From Propionibacteriaceae bacterium (lineage in GTDB: Bacteria > Actinomycetota > Actinomycetes > Propionibacteriales > Propionibacteriaceae), in NCBI GenBank assembly GCA_030544185.1, contig JAUNRO010000102.1:1-9684 (forward strand): a DNA stretch of 9,684 nt, in the 5' to 3' direction. Within the stretch, counting starts at the first letter, position 1. Each line of letters starts with the position of its first letter. This document shows positions 1 through 7,216 of the stretch, piece by piece. Both the position numbers and the translations under genes were made by a program. The notes under the pieces are model-generated. The model was not told the DNA's origin, did not search any database, and saw only the letters and a list, made by a program, of their open reading frames with translations.

Positions 1-48
1 TTATGCGACCACTTCCCGTTTCTCCCTGGCTGTCAGTGATTCGACACC

Positions 49-1125
49 GTGCAGCGGATGCGTGACCACCGTCTCTTGGAACCTGCCCTTGCAGCGGGCC
101 TGCTCGTGCTGGACGCCGTCCTTTTCCTGTTCACCGACCTCTCGTTGATCGCCTTCCTGGTTGGCGCGGTCGGATGCGTCGCTGCAGCCTTTGCCGGATT
201 CGCCCTGCGCACCAGCGTTGTTGCCTTGTGCGTGGTGACCGTGGGATATCTCGCTCTGGCCCCGATCACGGTGGGAGCCGCCGAATATGCATGCATGATC
301 CCGGTCTCCTCGGCGTTCGCCCATGGTCGTCGGCGGCTGGGACTGGTGTCGGCGGCGGTCTTCCTGGCCCTCGGGGTGCTCGTCCATGTCACAAGGTGGG
401 GCTTCAACACCACCCACGTCCTGCTTTTCCTCATCATCTGGGCCTTCTTGTTGAGCGTCGCAGCAGCAGCAGGCGAAGCGATCTTGCGGACCCGGCTTTA
501 CGCTCAACAGCGCGAATTGGAGGCCAGCCGCGCGCACCGACGAGAGATCGCCGCAGATCTGCACGACACGGTTGCCCACGAACTGGCACGGATAGCCCTC
601 CGTGCCGACAGCGGGGCGGAGAGTGGACCCCATCGAGCGGACATTGCAGTCATTGCGCAGGCAGCGCGCCTGGCGGCAGCGGACTTGCGCCGGATCATGA
701 CCTTGCTCGAGGTCGATCGATCCGAGGTGACAGAAGCCTTGAATTTTGCTATGACAATCGACGACTGTGAAAGGCGGCTGCGGAGTTCAGGTTTCACCGT
801 CATCTCAACGGTGGAGGGCGACGTCTCCCGAATTGGCGGAAGCCTGGGCGTGGGACTGAGCCGGATCCTCGTTGAATGCACCAACAACGTGGAACGGCAT
901 GGCAACCCAACGTTCCCCATCGCGGAGGTGTTCACCGTGACCGACCATACCGTCGAGATCCTTGTGTCCAACACGCCGAGGGGCAAGGGGAAGGCGCGCC
1001 CAGGCCGCGGCCTGGCCGGCATCGAGGAGCGAGTCGTGCACCTCGGCGGAACCCTGGAGATTCTGAGTGAGGACGCTCTTTGGACCGTGCATCTGGCCGT
1101 TCCCCGCGCCGAGAAGCTGTCATGA
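49..1125 (+). CDS. Membrane sensor histidine kinase, HisKA_3 (NarL/DesK) type
   Basis: Sensor half of a two-component system; it should autophosphorylate a histidine and pass the phosphate to the response regulator encoded next. Of 358 residues, about 1-145 hold roughly five hydrophobic membrane segments (near 10-30, 31-53, 55-75, 97-115 and 123-143) with almost no external loop, so the signal is probably sensed in or at the membrane. The H-box LHDTVAHELARIAL (171-184) gives phospho-acceptor H172 followed by D173. The N-box ILVECTNN gives N280, and the G-box RPGRGLAGIEERV is at 317-329. A classical DxGxG box is missing; the stretch SNTPRGKGKARP lies there instead, as in many actinobacterial kinases of this group. 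The start is uncertain: GTG at 49 or ATG at 58, since an in-frame stop at 37-39 closes the frame and neither start has a clear ribosome site. It overlaps the regulator gene by 4 bases (ATGA). Signal unknown; kinase call firm. Confidence 0.9.
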   Translation: MQRMRDHRLLEPALAAGLLVLDAVLFLFTDLSLIAFLVGAVGCVAAAFAGFALRTSVVALCVVTVGYLALAPITVGAAEYACMIPVSSAFAHGRRRLGLVSAAVFLALGVLVHVTRWGFNTTHVLLFLIIWAFLLSVAAAAGEAILRTRLYAQQRELEASRAHRREIAADLHDTVAHELARIALRADSGAESGPHRADIAVIAQAARLAAADLRRIMTLLEVDRSEVTEALNFAMTIDDCERRLRSSGFTVISTVEGDVSRIGGSLGVGLSRILVECTNNVERHGNPTFPIAEVFTVTDHTVEILVSNTPRGKGKARPGRGLAGIEERVVHLGGTLEILSEDALWTVHLAVPRAEKLS

Positions 1126-1754
1126 TTCGAATCGGCATCTGCGACGATGATCGTGACTATGCCAGGTTGCTGGCAGACCTGGTGTCTCGCACGCCTGATC
1201 TCGACTTGGTCTGGGTGTGCCACGACGGTGCGGAGGTGCTCACGCCAGAGCGCTGGAGTGCCATCGATGTGTTGCTCCTGGATGTTCGGATGCCCGCTCC
1301 GAACGGGCTAACCGTCGCGCGCGAGTTGAAGCGAGAGGCGGCCGGTTTGCAGGTTCTCTTCCTCACCTGCTTCGAGGAAAGCTCGATCGTCCGGACTGCT
1401 ATCGAACTTCGATTGGGTGGCATGCTGCCCAAGGCGAGTCCGTCGAAATCGATCCTGCACGCAATCCGAAGCGCTCATGACGGAGTGCAAGTGTTCGCAC
1501 CCCGTGCGACTGCCCGATTGTTCGAAAGGGCAGAGCAACGCCGGGATGACAAACCGATTAGCCTGTCGGACCGAGATCGCCAGCTGCTGCGCCTGGTCGC
1601 GGCGGGGCACCCGAACGCCGTGATTGCCAGTGAGCTGTGCCTCGCGGAGTCGACCGTGAAAGGGCTCCTGGGCGGATTGTTCCGAACGTTCTCGGTCCGC
1701 TCCCGCGCGCAGCTCATTGCTCGCCTCCACGCCTGGGAAGTCAACCTGAACTGA
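1122..1754 (+). CDS. LuxR/NarL-family response regulator
   Basis: DNA-binding partner of the preceding kinase, 210 residues, the usual size for the NarL group. The receiver domain (about 1-120) has the acidic pair D8/D9, phospho-acceptor D54 in LLLDVRMP, switch T82 and conserved K104 in MLPKAS. The C-terminal GerE/LuxR helix-turn-helix spans about 146-205, opening with LSDRDRQLLRLVAAG and carrying the recognition-helix region AESTVKGLLGGLF. The start is ATG at 1122, which shares ATGA with the kinase stop, so translation is probably coupled; the frame is open further upstream but that part lies inside the kinase gene. The gene ends 15 bases from the stop of the convergent ABC transporter gene, suggesting that the transporter operon is a regulatory target (inference). 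No autoregulatory site can be identified because the promoter of this pair lies to the left of the window. Confidence 0.92.
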   Translation: MIRIGICDDDRDYARLLADLVSRTPDLDLVWVCHDGAEVLTPERWSAIDVLLLDVRMPAPNGLTVARELKREAAGLQVLFLTCFEESSIVRTAIELRLGGMLPKASPSKSILHAIRSAHDGVQVFAPRATARLFERAEQRRDDKPISLSDRDRQLLRLVAAGHPNAVIASELCLAESTVKGLLGGLFRTFSVRSRAQLIARLHAWEVNLN

Positions 1755-1769
1755 ACCCTGCGCCGACTG

Positions 1770-3701
1770 CTACTCACGAATTGCCTGAGCCGGGGCGCGG
1801 CGAGAGGCCGTAGCAGCAGGCACCGCGCTAGCCAGTAATCCGCACAAGGTGCCAACCGCCGCGCCGAAGGGGCCAGACCAATGTGGCAGAACGGGCTGCC
1901 AGCCTAACACCTCCGCTAAACCAAGCGTCGTCCCTTGGCCAATGATGGCGCCGAGCGCACCCCCTAGCAGTCCCAACGTTAGTCCGTCCAACAGAAAAAT
2001 CCGAAACACCCTCCACCTCGATGTGCCCAAGGCCCGTCGAAGCGCGATCTCCGGTGTTCGAGCCAGGACCGAGAGATGCAATGAGACGCCACCAGCGAGG
2101 CAGGCAAGAACCAGGAGGACGCCTGCTAGGCCACGCACGAACTGAGCCAGGTCGTCGGCGACGCCCACCCTGAGATCCAGCAGGTCTGCGACGGTCTGAA
2201 CTTGAACAGCGCCGGGATCCTCCGGAACGAGGGTCAGCGGAATGGCAGGGGCAATCACCTCGGGAAAACCCGGATCAGTCCGCGCGTATAGAGCAACCGA
2301 GGACCGCGAGGCCGAAAGAAGCTGTCGTGACACGAAGACGGTATTATCAAACCGAGCAGGAACACCGTCAGCAGCTGGAAACTCCACGACACCAATGACT
2401 GGGTGTCGGCTCCCGTCGATCCAGAGCGACACCCCAGGTGGAACCGGGCCATCACGAGGCACGTCCAGCAGTTCGGCAGCGCCGGCCGAAACCACGACGC
2501 CTGTCCCGTCGTCCAATAGCTCAAGCAGGTTGGGACTGATCCAAGCGCCCGCGAACCGAAAATAGTTCGCGGACACCGAGGCGACGGAAACCGCACCAGG
2601 CTCGGTGTCCGATGGTTGAAAACGAGTCACGCGGACATCAGCGGGGACCACTTCGGCCGTCCAGACGGCCTCTTGAACTCGCGGTAGCTTCGAGAGTCGA
2701 TCCTGCAACTCGGCGAGGCGCCTATTATCCGAATGCCAGACGTCCGCGTTATGGACCACTTTCACGACCACTTGATCCAGCGCCGCCTCTGTAAATCTAT
2801 CGCTTACTTGCGCGGCTGCGCTCTGGCTCAACCCCTCTGCAGCCACCATCCCGGCTATCCCTAGGGCAAAGGCCAACAACAGTAGGACCGTTCGGAAAGG
2901 CCGATATCGCCAAGCTGCAAGTGCGCTTGATCCGTCTTCTGCCAACCGCTGGCCAAAATTCTGTCGAACGAGTGATCGATGCAGATCCAGGCGCGCCGAA
3001 GGAATGGCTGGTCCTTGGCGCGCTGAATCGTCAGCCACTATTCTTCCGTCACGCAGAACTATGCAACGATCCGCCGCAGCTGCTATGACGGGATCATGCG
3101 TGACGATGATGACCGTTCGACCCCCAACGTGGAGCTCCCGCAGTAGCGCAATAACAGCACGCCCGTTGGCGCCGTCGAGATTGCCCGTCGGTTCGTCGGC
3201 GAGAACTACATCTGGAGCCATTACCAAAGCCCGGGCAATCGCGAGTCTCTGGCGCTCGCCACCAGACAGCAACCCTGCCCGCTGCATTTCCCGACCGCTC
3301 ATGCCCACAGCATCGAGCGCCTCGATTGCCATGCGCGAGCGCTCAATGGGCGGCACGCCCAGGATCTGCAATCCCAACGCTGCATTTTCCAGCACTGTCA
3401 GGTCGCCGAGAACGTGGGAGTTCTGGAAGACGAATCCAAACCTAGTCCCACGAGCTAAGTCGCGCTCACGCTCGGTCCACGTGCTGACCAAACTGTCGGA
3501 CAAAAAGTATTCACCGGTCGTCGCTGACTCGAGGAGTCCGATAATGTTTAGCAACGTGCTCTTGCCCGAGCCGGAGGGACCGGTTACGGCAATAAACTCT
3601 CCGAAACCAACGTCGAAGTCAATTCCATCTAGGACATTCTCAGTCGTATCAGAATAACGATGGGAAACACCACGCAAGTGGATCATTTTCTTCTCGGCCA
3701 T
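1770..3701 (-). CDS. MacB-like ABC transporter, ATPase fused to FtsX-type permease
   Basis: Tripartite-exporter type ABC protein of 643 residues that should drive removal or mechanical handling of a peptide-like substrate outside the membrane. The N-terminal ATPase (about 6-225) has Walker A GPSGSGKST (41-49), Q-loop Q93, signature LSGGERQR (145-152), Walker B VVLADEP with E170, and switch H202. A linker leads to membrane segment 1 (about 269-290), an extracytoplasmic domain (about 293-520) and three more segments (about 523-546, 567-592, 609-631). The motif RTPEIALRRALGTSRWRVF (548-566) and the end PAATASRRAPAQAIRE are typical of MacB/FtsX permeases. ATPase-first fusion matches MacB; the monoderm YknYZ type is split into two genes. 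The start ATG overlaps the adaptor stop by one base (TGATG), and no strong ribosome site precedes it, so coupling is likely. The substrate cannot be read from the sequence. Confidence 0.93.
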   Translation of the reverse strand: MAEKKMIHLRGVSHRYSDTTENVLDGIDFDVGFGEFIAVTGPSGSGKSTLLNIIGLLESATTGEYFLSDSLVSTWTERERDLARGTRFGFVFQNSHVLGDLTVLENAALGLQILGVPPIERSRMAIEALDAVGMSGREMQRAGLLSGGERQRLAIARALVMAPDVVLADEPTGNLDGANGRAVIALLRELHVGGRTVIIVTHDPVIAAAADRCIVLRDGRIVADDSARQGPAIPSARLDLHRSLVRQNFGQRLAEDGSSALAAWRYRPFRTVLLLLAFALGIAGMVAAEGLSQSAAAQVSDRFTEAALDQVVVKVVHNADVWHSDNRRLAELQDRLSKLPRVQEAVWTAEVVPADVRVTRFQPSDTEPGAVSVASVSANYFRFAGAWISPNLLELLDDGTGVVVSAGAAELLDVPRDGPVPPGVSLWIDGSRHPVIGVVEFPAADGVPARFDNTVFVSRQLLSASRSSVALYARTDPGFPEVIAPAIPLTLVPEDPGAVQVQTVADLLDLRVGVADDLAQFVRGLAGVLLVLACLAGGVSLHLSVLARTPEIALRRALGTSRWRVFRIFLLDGLTLGLLGGALGAIIGQGTTLGLAEVLGWQPVLPHWSGPFGAAVGTLCGLLASAVPAATASRRAPAQAIRE

Positions 3702-4783
3702 CAGCTGATCTGAACGCTCGACCCAACAGGCAGTCCGTCGACGGCAGCCCAGCCATGTGCTCGGCGAAGAACCGCAACTGCGACGCGCTTCGGGGCATTA
3801 TGACTGTCGTCTGGGACCAGCACGAATGCGCCGTCGCCATCGATCCGCACCGCGGTCACAGGGATAGCCGGACCTGCTGTCGGCGCTCCGGCGCCGAGGC
3901 GGACTAGCACCTCAGTGCCGCTCGGCAGGTCAATCGGGCTTGCCGTCTCTATTCGTGCGCGGTGACCCGGAAGCCTCTGGTCTGCGGCAGGCTCGAAGGG
4001 GCCAACGACAACCACGCGTCCGCGCGTTGCTCCTCCGCGCGGGTCGTGAATGACCACCTCGCTTCCCTCGAGAACGTTGCTGCGCTCGTTTGAAGGAATC
4101 ACGGTTTCGACTGATGGTCCCGACGTCTCGAGGGTGACGAGTGGCACATCAGCTGTGAAGCGATCACCCAGTGTTAAACCCTGAGCGACCACTCCCCCAG
4201 CTGTCGCGACGAACTGACCGGTAGGAATTACGGGCCGAGTGCCTTGACTCTCGCTGCCCGATTCGGTCGGGATCTGCTCCAGCGGAAGCTGATAGCCAAC
4301 ATCACGAAATAGAGCCCTCGCCCGGGTAATAGTTATTACGCCCACCTGACCAGTATCCGGGACTGTATATCCAGCCTTCGTGAGGGCTCTTTGAAACGAG
4401 AGCACGTCTTGACCTTTATCTCCTTCTCGCAAGTCGCGATACAAGGCGAGGGGTGGCTCCAATGCAATATATGGACGCCCTGAAATCTCCGCGATGAGGT
4501 CACCCGGGGACAAGTGACTCCCAGCCGGAGGCGGCGCCTTGGTAACGACCGCAGGTGACGAGGTATCGACGAGCAAACCGGTTGTCTCCGGCCCCCGTAT
4601 CACACCTGAGAACTCCGGCCGATCGTCCACAGTTCTAGTTTCGACCCGAGCCGTGACCACAACCGGTGAGGCAGCATCTCGAGCCTCCTGCCATTGCGGA
4701 CGAGAGAATGCGCGGCCCAAGAGGAAGGATCCCGCCATCAGGACGACAACGACAAGAGCAAGAAGAATCAAGCGCCGGTTCAT
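3701..4783 (-). CDS. MacA/HlyD-like adaptor protein with peptidoglycan-binding domain
   Basis: Membrane-anchored extracytoplasmic adaptor, 360 residues, expected to work with the ABC protein encoded immediately downstream. A short basic start (MNRR) is followed by one membrane segment (about 5-23). A first barrel/lipoyl-like half spans about 40-110 (PEFSGVIRGPETTG; PPPAGSHLSPGDLIAEI). A peptidoglycan-binding domain (PG_binding_1 type) is inserted at about 112-166, recognisable from LREGDKGQDVLSFQRALTKA and the GYTVPDTGQVG loop. The second lipoyl/barrel half follows (GVVAQGLTLGDRF, PLVTLETSG), with a membrane-proximal domain to the end. The inserted domain is common in actinobacterial adaptors and probably ties the complex to the cell wall (family knowledge). 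The long alpha-hairpin of diderm MacA is absent. The start overlaps the preceding stop by 4 bases (ATGA) with no clear ribosome site. Confidence 0.88.
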   Translation of the reverse strand: MNRRLILLALVVVVLMAGSFLLGRAFSRPQWQEARDAASPVVVTARVETRTVDDRPEFSGVIRGPETTGLLVDTSSPAVVTKAPPPAGSHLSPGDLIAEISGRPYIALEPPLALYRDLREGDKGQDVLSFQRALTKAGYTVPDTGQVGVITITRARALFRDVGYQLPLEQIPTESGSESQGTRPVIPTGQFVATAGGVVAQGLTLGDRFTADVPLVTLETSGPSVETVIPSNERSNVLEGSEVVIHDPRGGATRGRVVVVGPFEPAADQRLPGHRARIETASPIDLPSGTEVLVRLGAGAPTAGPAIPVTAVRIDGDGAFVLVPDDSHNAPKRVAVAVLRRAHGWAAVDGLPVGSSVQIS

Positions 4784-5631
4784 TGGTTCAGCCGGATGAA
4801 CTCGTCCAGACGATTCTCCACGTCAACTATTCTCGACCGATTGACATTCAAGGCCGCTCGATTCTTGGCAATGAGCGGGGCTTGATAGCTTGCTTCAAGG
4901 TCCCCCATGATTTGGGTCACGTTCAGCCTAACGTTGCAGCGGGCCTCTGTGACTGCTGTCTGAATATCAGCGGACGATGCTTGAGCCGGTCCGACCGACA
5001 TCGATTCGCGATCCGATCGTATTCCCCAATGGCTGGGATCGTTATCGGGTATTCTTCCTGCCTCACGAAGACAGTCATCGTAGGCGGCACGGAGCTCGCG
5101 ATATGTCGCCGTCTTACTGGCTGCGTCGTGAGCCTGGAATATGATCTGGTTCGCCAAATCTTCGATGGCGGTCGGGTCGGCGCCAAGGAGTCGCTCCAAT
5201 CGCTCGCTCGTCGGGCCAGCGCAATCCTGTTCCGCGGCGAGATATGCCGCACTTGGCTCAACGAGTTGTTCATCTCCCGGAAATCCGAAGCCGTATCGCT
5301 CAGCACGCCCAATGCTCCACAAACCCCAGATCCGCATTTCCACCTGGGAAACCGGTTCCGGAATCTCAACAACAAACCCCCGGGCTTCCATGCAATCGCG
5401 CGACAACAGCACCTGAGCGATCCGAATTTTACGCCAAACATCGTAGTCGAAAAGATAAGGCGTTATCGGCATAACGACCCGCACTCGCTCATGATCCAAT
5501 ATCGCTCGTGCGCTGACATCACGCGACATCTCATCCGCATCCATGGCTCCAACACATCCCCCACTGCTCAATACTGCCAGGGCTGTACTTACGATGACGG
5601 CACAGGTTCGCACGAATCGCCTAAACGCCAT
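4780..5631 (-). CDS. Secreted or lipid-anchored protein of unknown family, four-cysteine pattern
   Basis: I do not recognise a named family. The 283-residue product begins with a basic start and hydrophobic core (RRFVRTCAVIVSTALAVL), then LSSGGC at 21-26. C26 could be a lipidation site, though serine at -3 makes the lipobox weak; otherwise this is a Sec signal peptide. Beyond it lie four cysteines: C80 in SRDCMEARGF, C137 in EQDCAG, C187 in YDDCLREAG and C232 in EARCNVRL. The paired CM-x-ARGF and CL-x-EAG patterns recall secreted actinobacterial hypothetical proteins and suggest two disulfides (inference). The C-terminal part is helical, with a heptad-like tail to the end. The gene lies between the small secreted protein and the adaptor, overlapping them by 11 and 4 bases, so it belongs to the exporter module: a substrate-binding, immunity or accessory lipoprotein are all possible. 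Existence of the gene is firm, function is not. Confidence 0.85.
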   Translation of the reverse strand: MAFRRFVRTCAVIVSTALAVLSSGGCVGAMDADEMSRDVSARAILDHERVRVVMPITPYLFDYDVWRKIRIAQVLLSRDCMEARGFVVEIPEPVSQVEMRIWGLWSIGRAERYGFGFPGDEQLVEPSAAYLAAEQDCAGPTSERLERLLGADPTAIEDLANQIIFQAHDAASKTATYRELRAAYDDCLREAGRIPDNDPSHWGIRSDRESMSVGPAQASSADIQTAVTEARCNVRLNVTQIMGDLEASYQAPLIAKNRAALNVNRSRIVDVENRLDEFIRLNQ

Positions 5632-5959
5632 GCAAGCTATCGATTCGATCGCCCCAGTTCAGACCGATGGGAAGCCCATGACTGACGCAACCCAAGCAGT
5701 TGTAGTGAGCGCCACTGGAAAAGGTCCAACCACTGAAGTTGATGCCGTCCCAGTACCTCATCACCCTCGATGCCTTAACGCTCGACGCCTGGTTCTTTCG
5801 ATTACCTAAGTCCGTGCTGTAGGTCGTATATACCGACCATCCGGGATTTCCTTCGTTGTAGTTGTTGTTCTGATATAGCGTCGTTGCTTGCGCTGGGCTC
5901 GGCGCAAGAACTAAGAGCGCACTGAACGCGACACCGCCCAAGACTGAGACCCGTTTCAT
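5621..5959 (-). CDS. Small secreted beta/gamma-crystallin-like protein (peptidase inhibitor I36-like)
   Basis: First gene of the exporter operon, 112 residues from the ATG. A clear Sec signal peptide (KR, then hydrophobic GGVAFSALLVLA) ends at AQA before TTLYQ, leaving about 87 mature residues. The mature part holds two Greek-key-like units: LYQNNNYNEGNPGWSV leading to DLGNRKNQASSVK, and YWDGINFSGWTF leading to NWGDRIDSL. The aromatic-x-G openings and the N/W-x-x-(A/I)-SS/DS closings are the pattern of the beta/gamma-crystallin superfamily, which includes the Streptomyces metalloproteinase inhibitor SMI (I36) and the killer-toxin-like SKLP. A CLGC pair sits between strands of unit two. GGAAAG at 5969-5974 lies 9 bases before the ATG; a GTG at 5962 directly in front is an alternative start. 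The next gene overlaps its end by 11 bases. Role could be protease inhibitor, toxin or exporter substrate; the fold call is by eye. Confidence 0.8.
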   Translation of the reverse strand: MKRVSVLGGVAFSALLVLAPSPAQATTLYQNNNYNEGNPGWSVYTTYSTDLGNRKNQASSVKASRVMRYWDGINFSGWTFSSGAHYNCLGCVSHGLPIGLNWGDRIDSLHGV

Positions 5960-5980
5960 CACTGTGCACTTTCCGGACGT

Positions 5981-6013
5981 GATCTGCTTCTTGTCAGAAG
6001 CTTCACGCAGATC
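5981..6013 (-). promoter_or_regulatory. Hairpin in the region upstream of the exporter operon
   Basis: GATCTGC at 5981-5987 is repeated inverted as GCAGATC at 6007-6013. Inside it, GCTTCT (5986-5991) and AGAAGC (5996-6001) form a second, competing stem with a 4-base loop. On the minus strand it falls about 22-55 bases before the first start codon of the exporter operon and 37-70 bases after the proB stop. No T-run follows, so it does not look like an intrinsic terminator. It could be an operator for the response regulator, a leader structure, or a processing site. Confidence 0.4.
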
Positions 6014-6043
6014 GGTTGGGCGGGCAATCAGTTACCGCGAGTT

Positions 6044-6059
6044 CAATACCTAAGTATTG
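6044..6059. promoter_or_regulatory. AT-rich 16-base palindrome over the proB stop codon
   Basis: CAATAC, four bases (CTAA), GTATTG: a perfect 6-base inverted repeat, and a 16-base palindrome with only one mismatched pair next to its centre. It spans the proB stop codon and is strikingly A/T-rich for its surroundings. It lies about 85-100 bases before the start of the exporter operon, a plausible place for an activator such as the NarL-type regulator encoded at 1122-1754. No convincing -35/-10 pair could be placed next to it, so the operator role is inference. Confidence 0.35.
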
Positions 6060-7216
6060 GCGTTCTCGATCGACCGATCGGCCAGTGCGAGGTCGAGCAG
6101 GGCGAGCACGTCGCGGTGCACGGCGACACGCTCGAACTCCGGCCCGAACTCCGCGCCCACCTCGGCGATGGAGCGCCCCATCACCCGGCGCAGATCGGCG
6201 GCGTCGAAGTTGGCCAGCCCCCGGGCGATCACGGTGCCGTCGGGGGCGATGATGTTCACCGGCTCGCCGGAGTTGAAGTCGCCGGTCACGTCGGTGATGC
6301 CGATCGGCAGCAGGGAGGCGTTGCGCTCGACCACGGCCCGCACGGCGCCCTCGTCGAGGTGCACCTGGCCAGCGGCGTACGAGGCATGCTGCAGCCACAG
6401 CTGGCGGGTCGGCCGGCGCTTGCCGGTCGCCGTGAAGCGCGTGCCCACGTCCTCTCCGGCGAGCGCCGCCGAGGCGTTGGCGGCCGAGGTCACCAGCACG
6501 GGAATGCCCGCGGACGTCGCGATCCCGGCGGCCTGGATCTTCGTGGTCATGCCGCCGGTGCCGACCCGGGAACCGGTCCGCGTGGTGTCGACCCCGCTCA
6601 GGTCGGCGTCGGAGCTGACGACGCTGATCCGCCGAGCATCCGGCTTGGAGGGGTGATCGGTGTACAGCGCGTCCACGTCACTGAACAGGAACAGCGCGTC
6701 GGCGTGGACCAGCTGAGCGACCAGTGCCGCCAACCGGTCGTTGTCCCCGAACCGGATCTCGTGGGTCGCGACGGTGTCGTTCTCGTTCACGATCGGGATC
6801 ACGCCGAGCTGCAACAGCTTCTGGAACGTCTCATGCGCATTGCGATAGTGCTGCGGCCGAGTCACATCGTCGACGGTCAGCAGCACCTGGCCGACCGGCC
6901 AGCCATATTCGTGGAACCGCCGCGTGTAGTGCGCCACCAGCAGTCCCTGACCCACCGAGGCCGCGGCCTGCTGGGTGGGCAGGTCGTTCGGGCGCCGGTG
7001 CAGCCCGAGGGGTTCCAGGCCGGCGGCGATCGCGCCGGAGGACACCAGGACGATCTCCCGGCCCGCCGCGCGGGCCGCGGCGAGGGTGTCGACGAGCGCC
7101 TGGACGCGGTCGGGATCCAGCTTGCCGTCGGCGACCGAGGTCAGCGACGAGGAGCCGATCTTGACCACGATCCGCTTTGCGGTGCCGAACTGGGCGGCGG
7201 CGCGACCGTCAGTCAT
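6050..7216 (-). CDS. proB: Glutamate 5-kinase
   Basis: Catalyses ATP-dependent phosphorylation of L-glutamate to glutamate 5-phosphate, the first and feedback-controlled step of proline synthesis, in the cytoplasm. The 388-residue protein has the amino-acid kinase fold with [10 protein letters not shown] (17-26), [10 protein letters not shown] (57-66), NENDTV (144-149), FGDND (156-160), SDVDALYT (179-186) and GTGGMTTKI (219-227). A C-terminal PUA domain starts near 290 ([20 protein letters not shown]). Length is close to that of E. coli ProB (367), with a short N-terminal extension. The start at 7216 is chosen because GGAG (7223-7226) lies 6 bases upstream and the kinase core begins soon after; the frame runs further upstream but only inside obgE. 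The start overlaps the obgE stop by 8 bases (ATGACTGA), so the two are co-translated. proA, a common next gene, is not here; the exporter module follows. Confidence 0.97.
   Translation of the reverse strand: MTDGRAAAQFGTAKRIVVKIGSSSLTSVADGKLDPDRVQALVDTLAAARAAGREIVLVSSGAIAAGLEPLGLHRRPNDLPTQQAAASVGQGLLVAHYTRRFHEYGWPVGQVLLTVDDVTRPQHYRNAHETFQKLLQLGVIPIVNENDTVATHEIRFGDNDRLAALVAQLVHADALFLFSDVDALYTDHPSKPDARRISVVSSDADLSGVDTTRTGSRVGTGGMTTKIQAAGIATSAGIPVLVTSAANASAALAGEDVGTRFTATGKRRPTRQLWLQHASYAAGQVHLDEGAVRAVVERNASLLPIGITDVTGDFNSGEPVNIIAPDGTVIARGLANFDAADLRRVMGRSIAEVGAEFGPEFERVAVHRDVLALLDLALADRSIENANT

Noticed and set aside
1..65. Possible end of a gene upstream of the kinase (stop at 37-39 in one frame or 63-65 in another)
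   Set aside because: Two frames are open into the window with no way to choose; 12-20 residues are too few. Coupling of the kinase start to such a gene is possible but unproven.
1..633. A 210-codon minus-strand frame opposite the histidine kinase
   Set aside because: Its product is rich in Q, G, D, R and H with no motifs, while the plus strand encodes a complete kinase.
5621..5959. Lactococcin 972-type bacteriocin
   Set aside because: Size, Sec signal and ABC neighbour fit, but the mature sequence lacks the tyrosine/tryptophan-rich ending of that family and instead shows two Greek-key-like units.
5981..6013. Intrinsic terminator of proB
   Set aside because: The hairpin is real but no run of T follows it on the minus strand.
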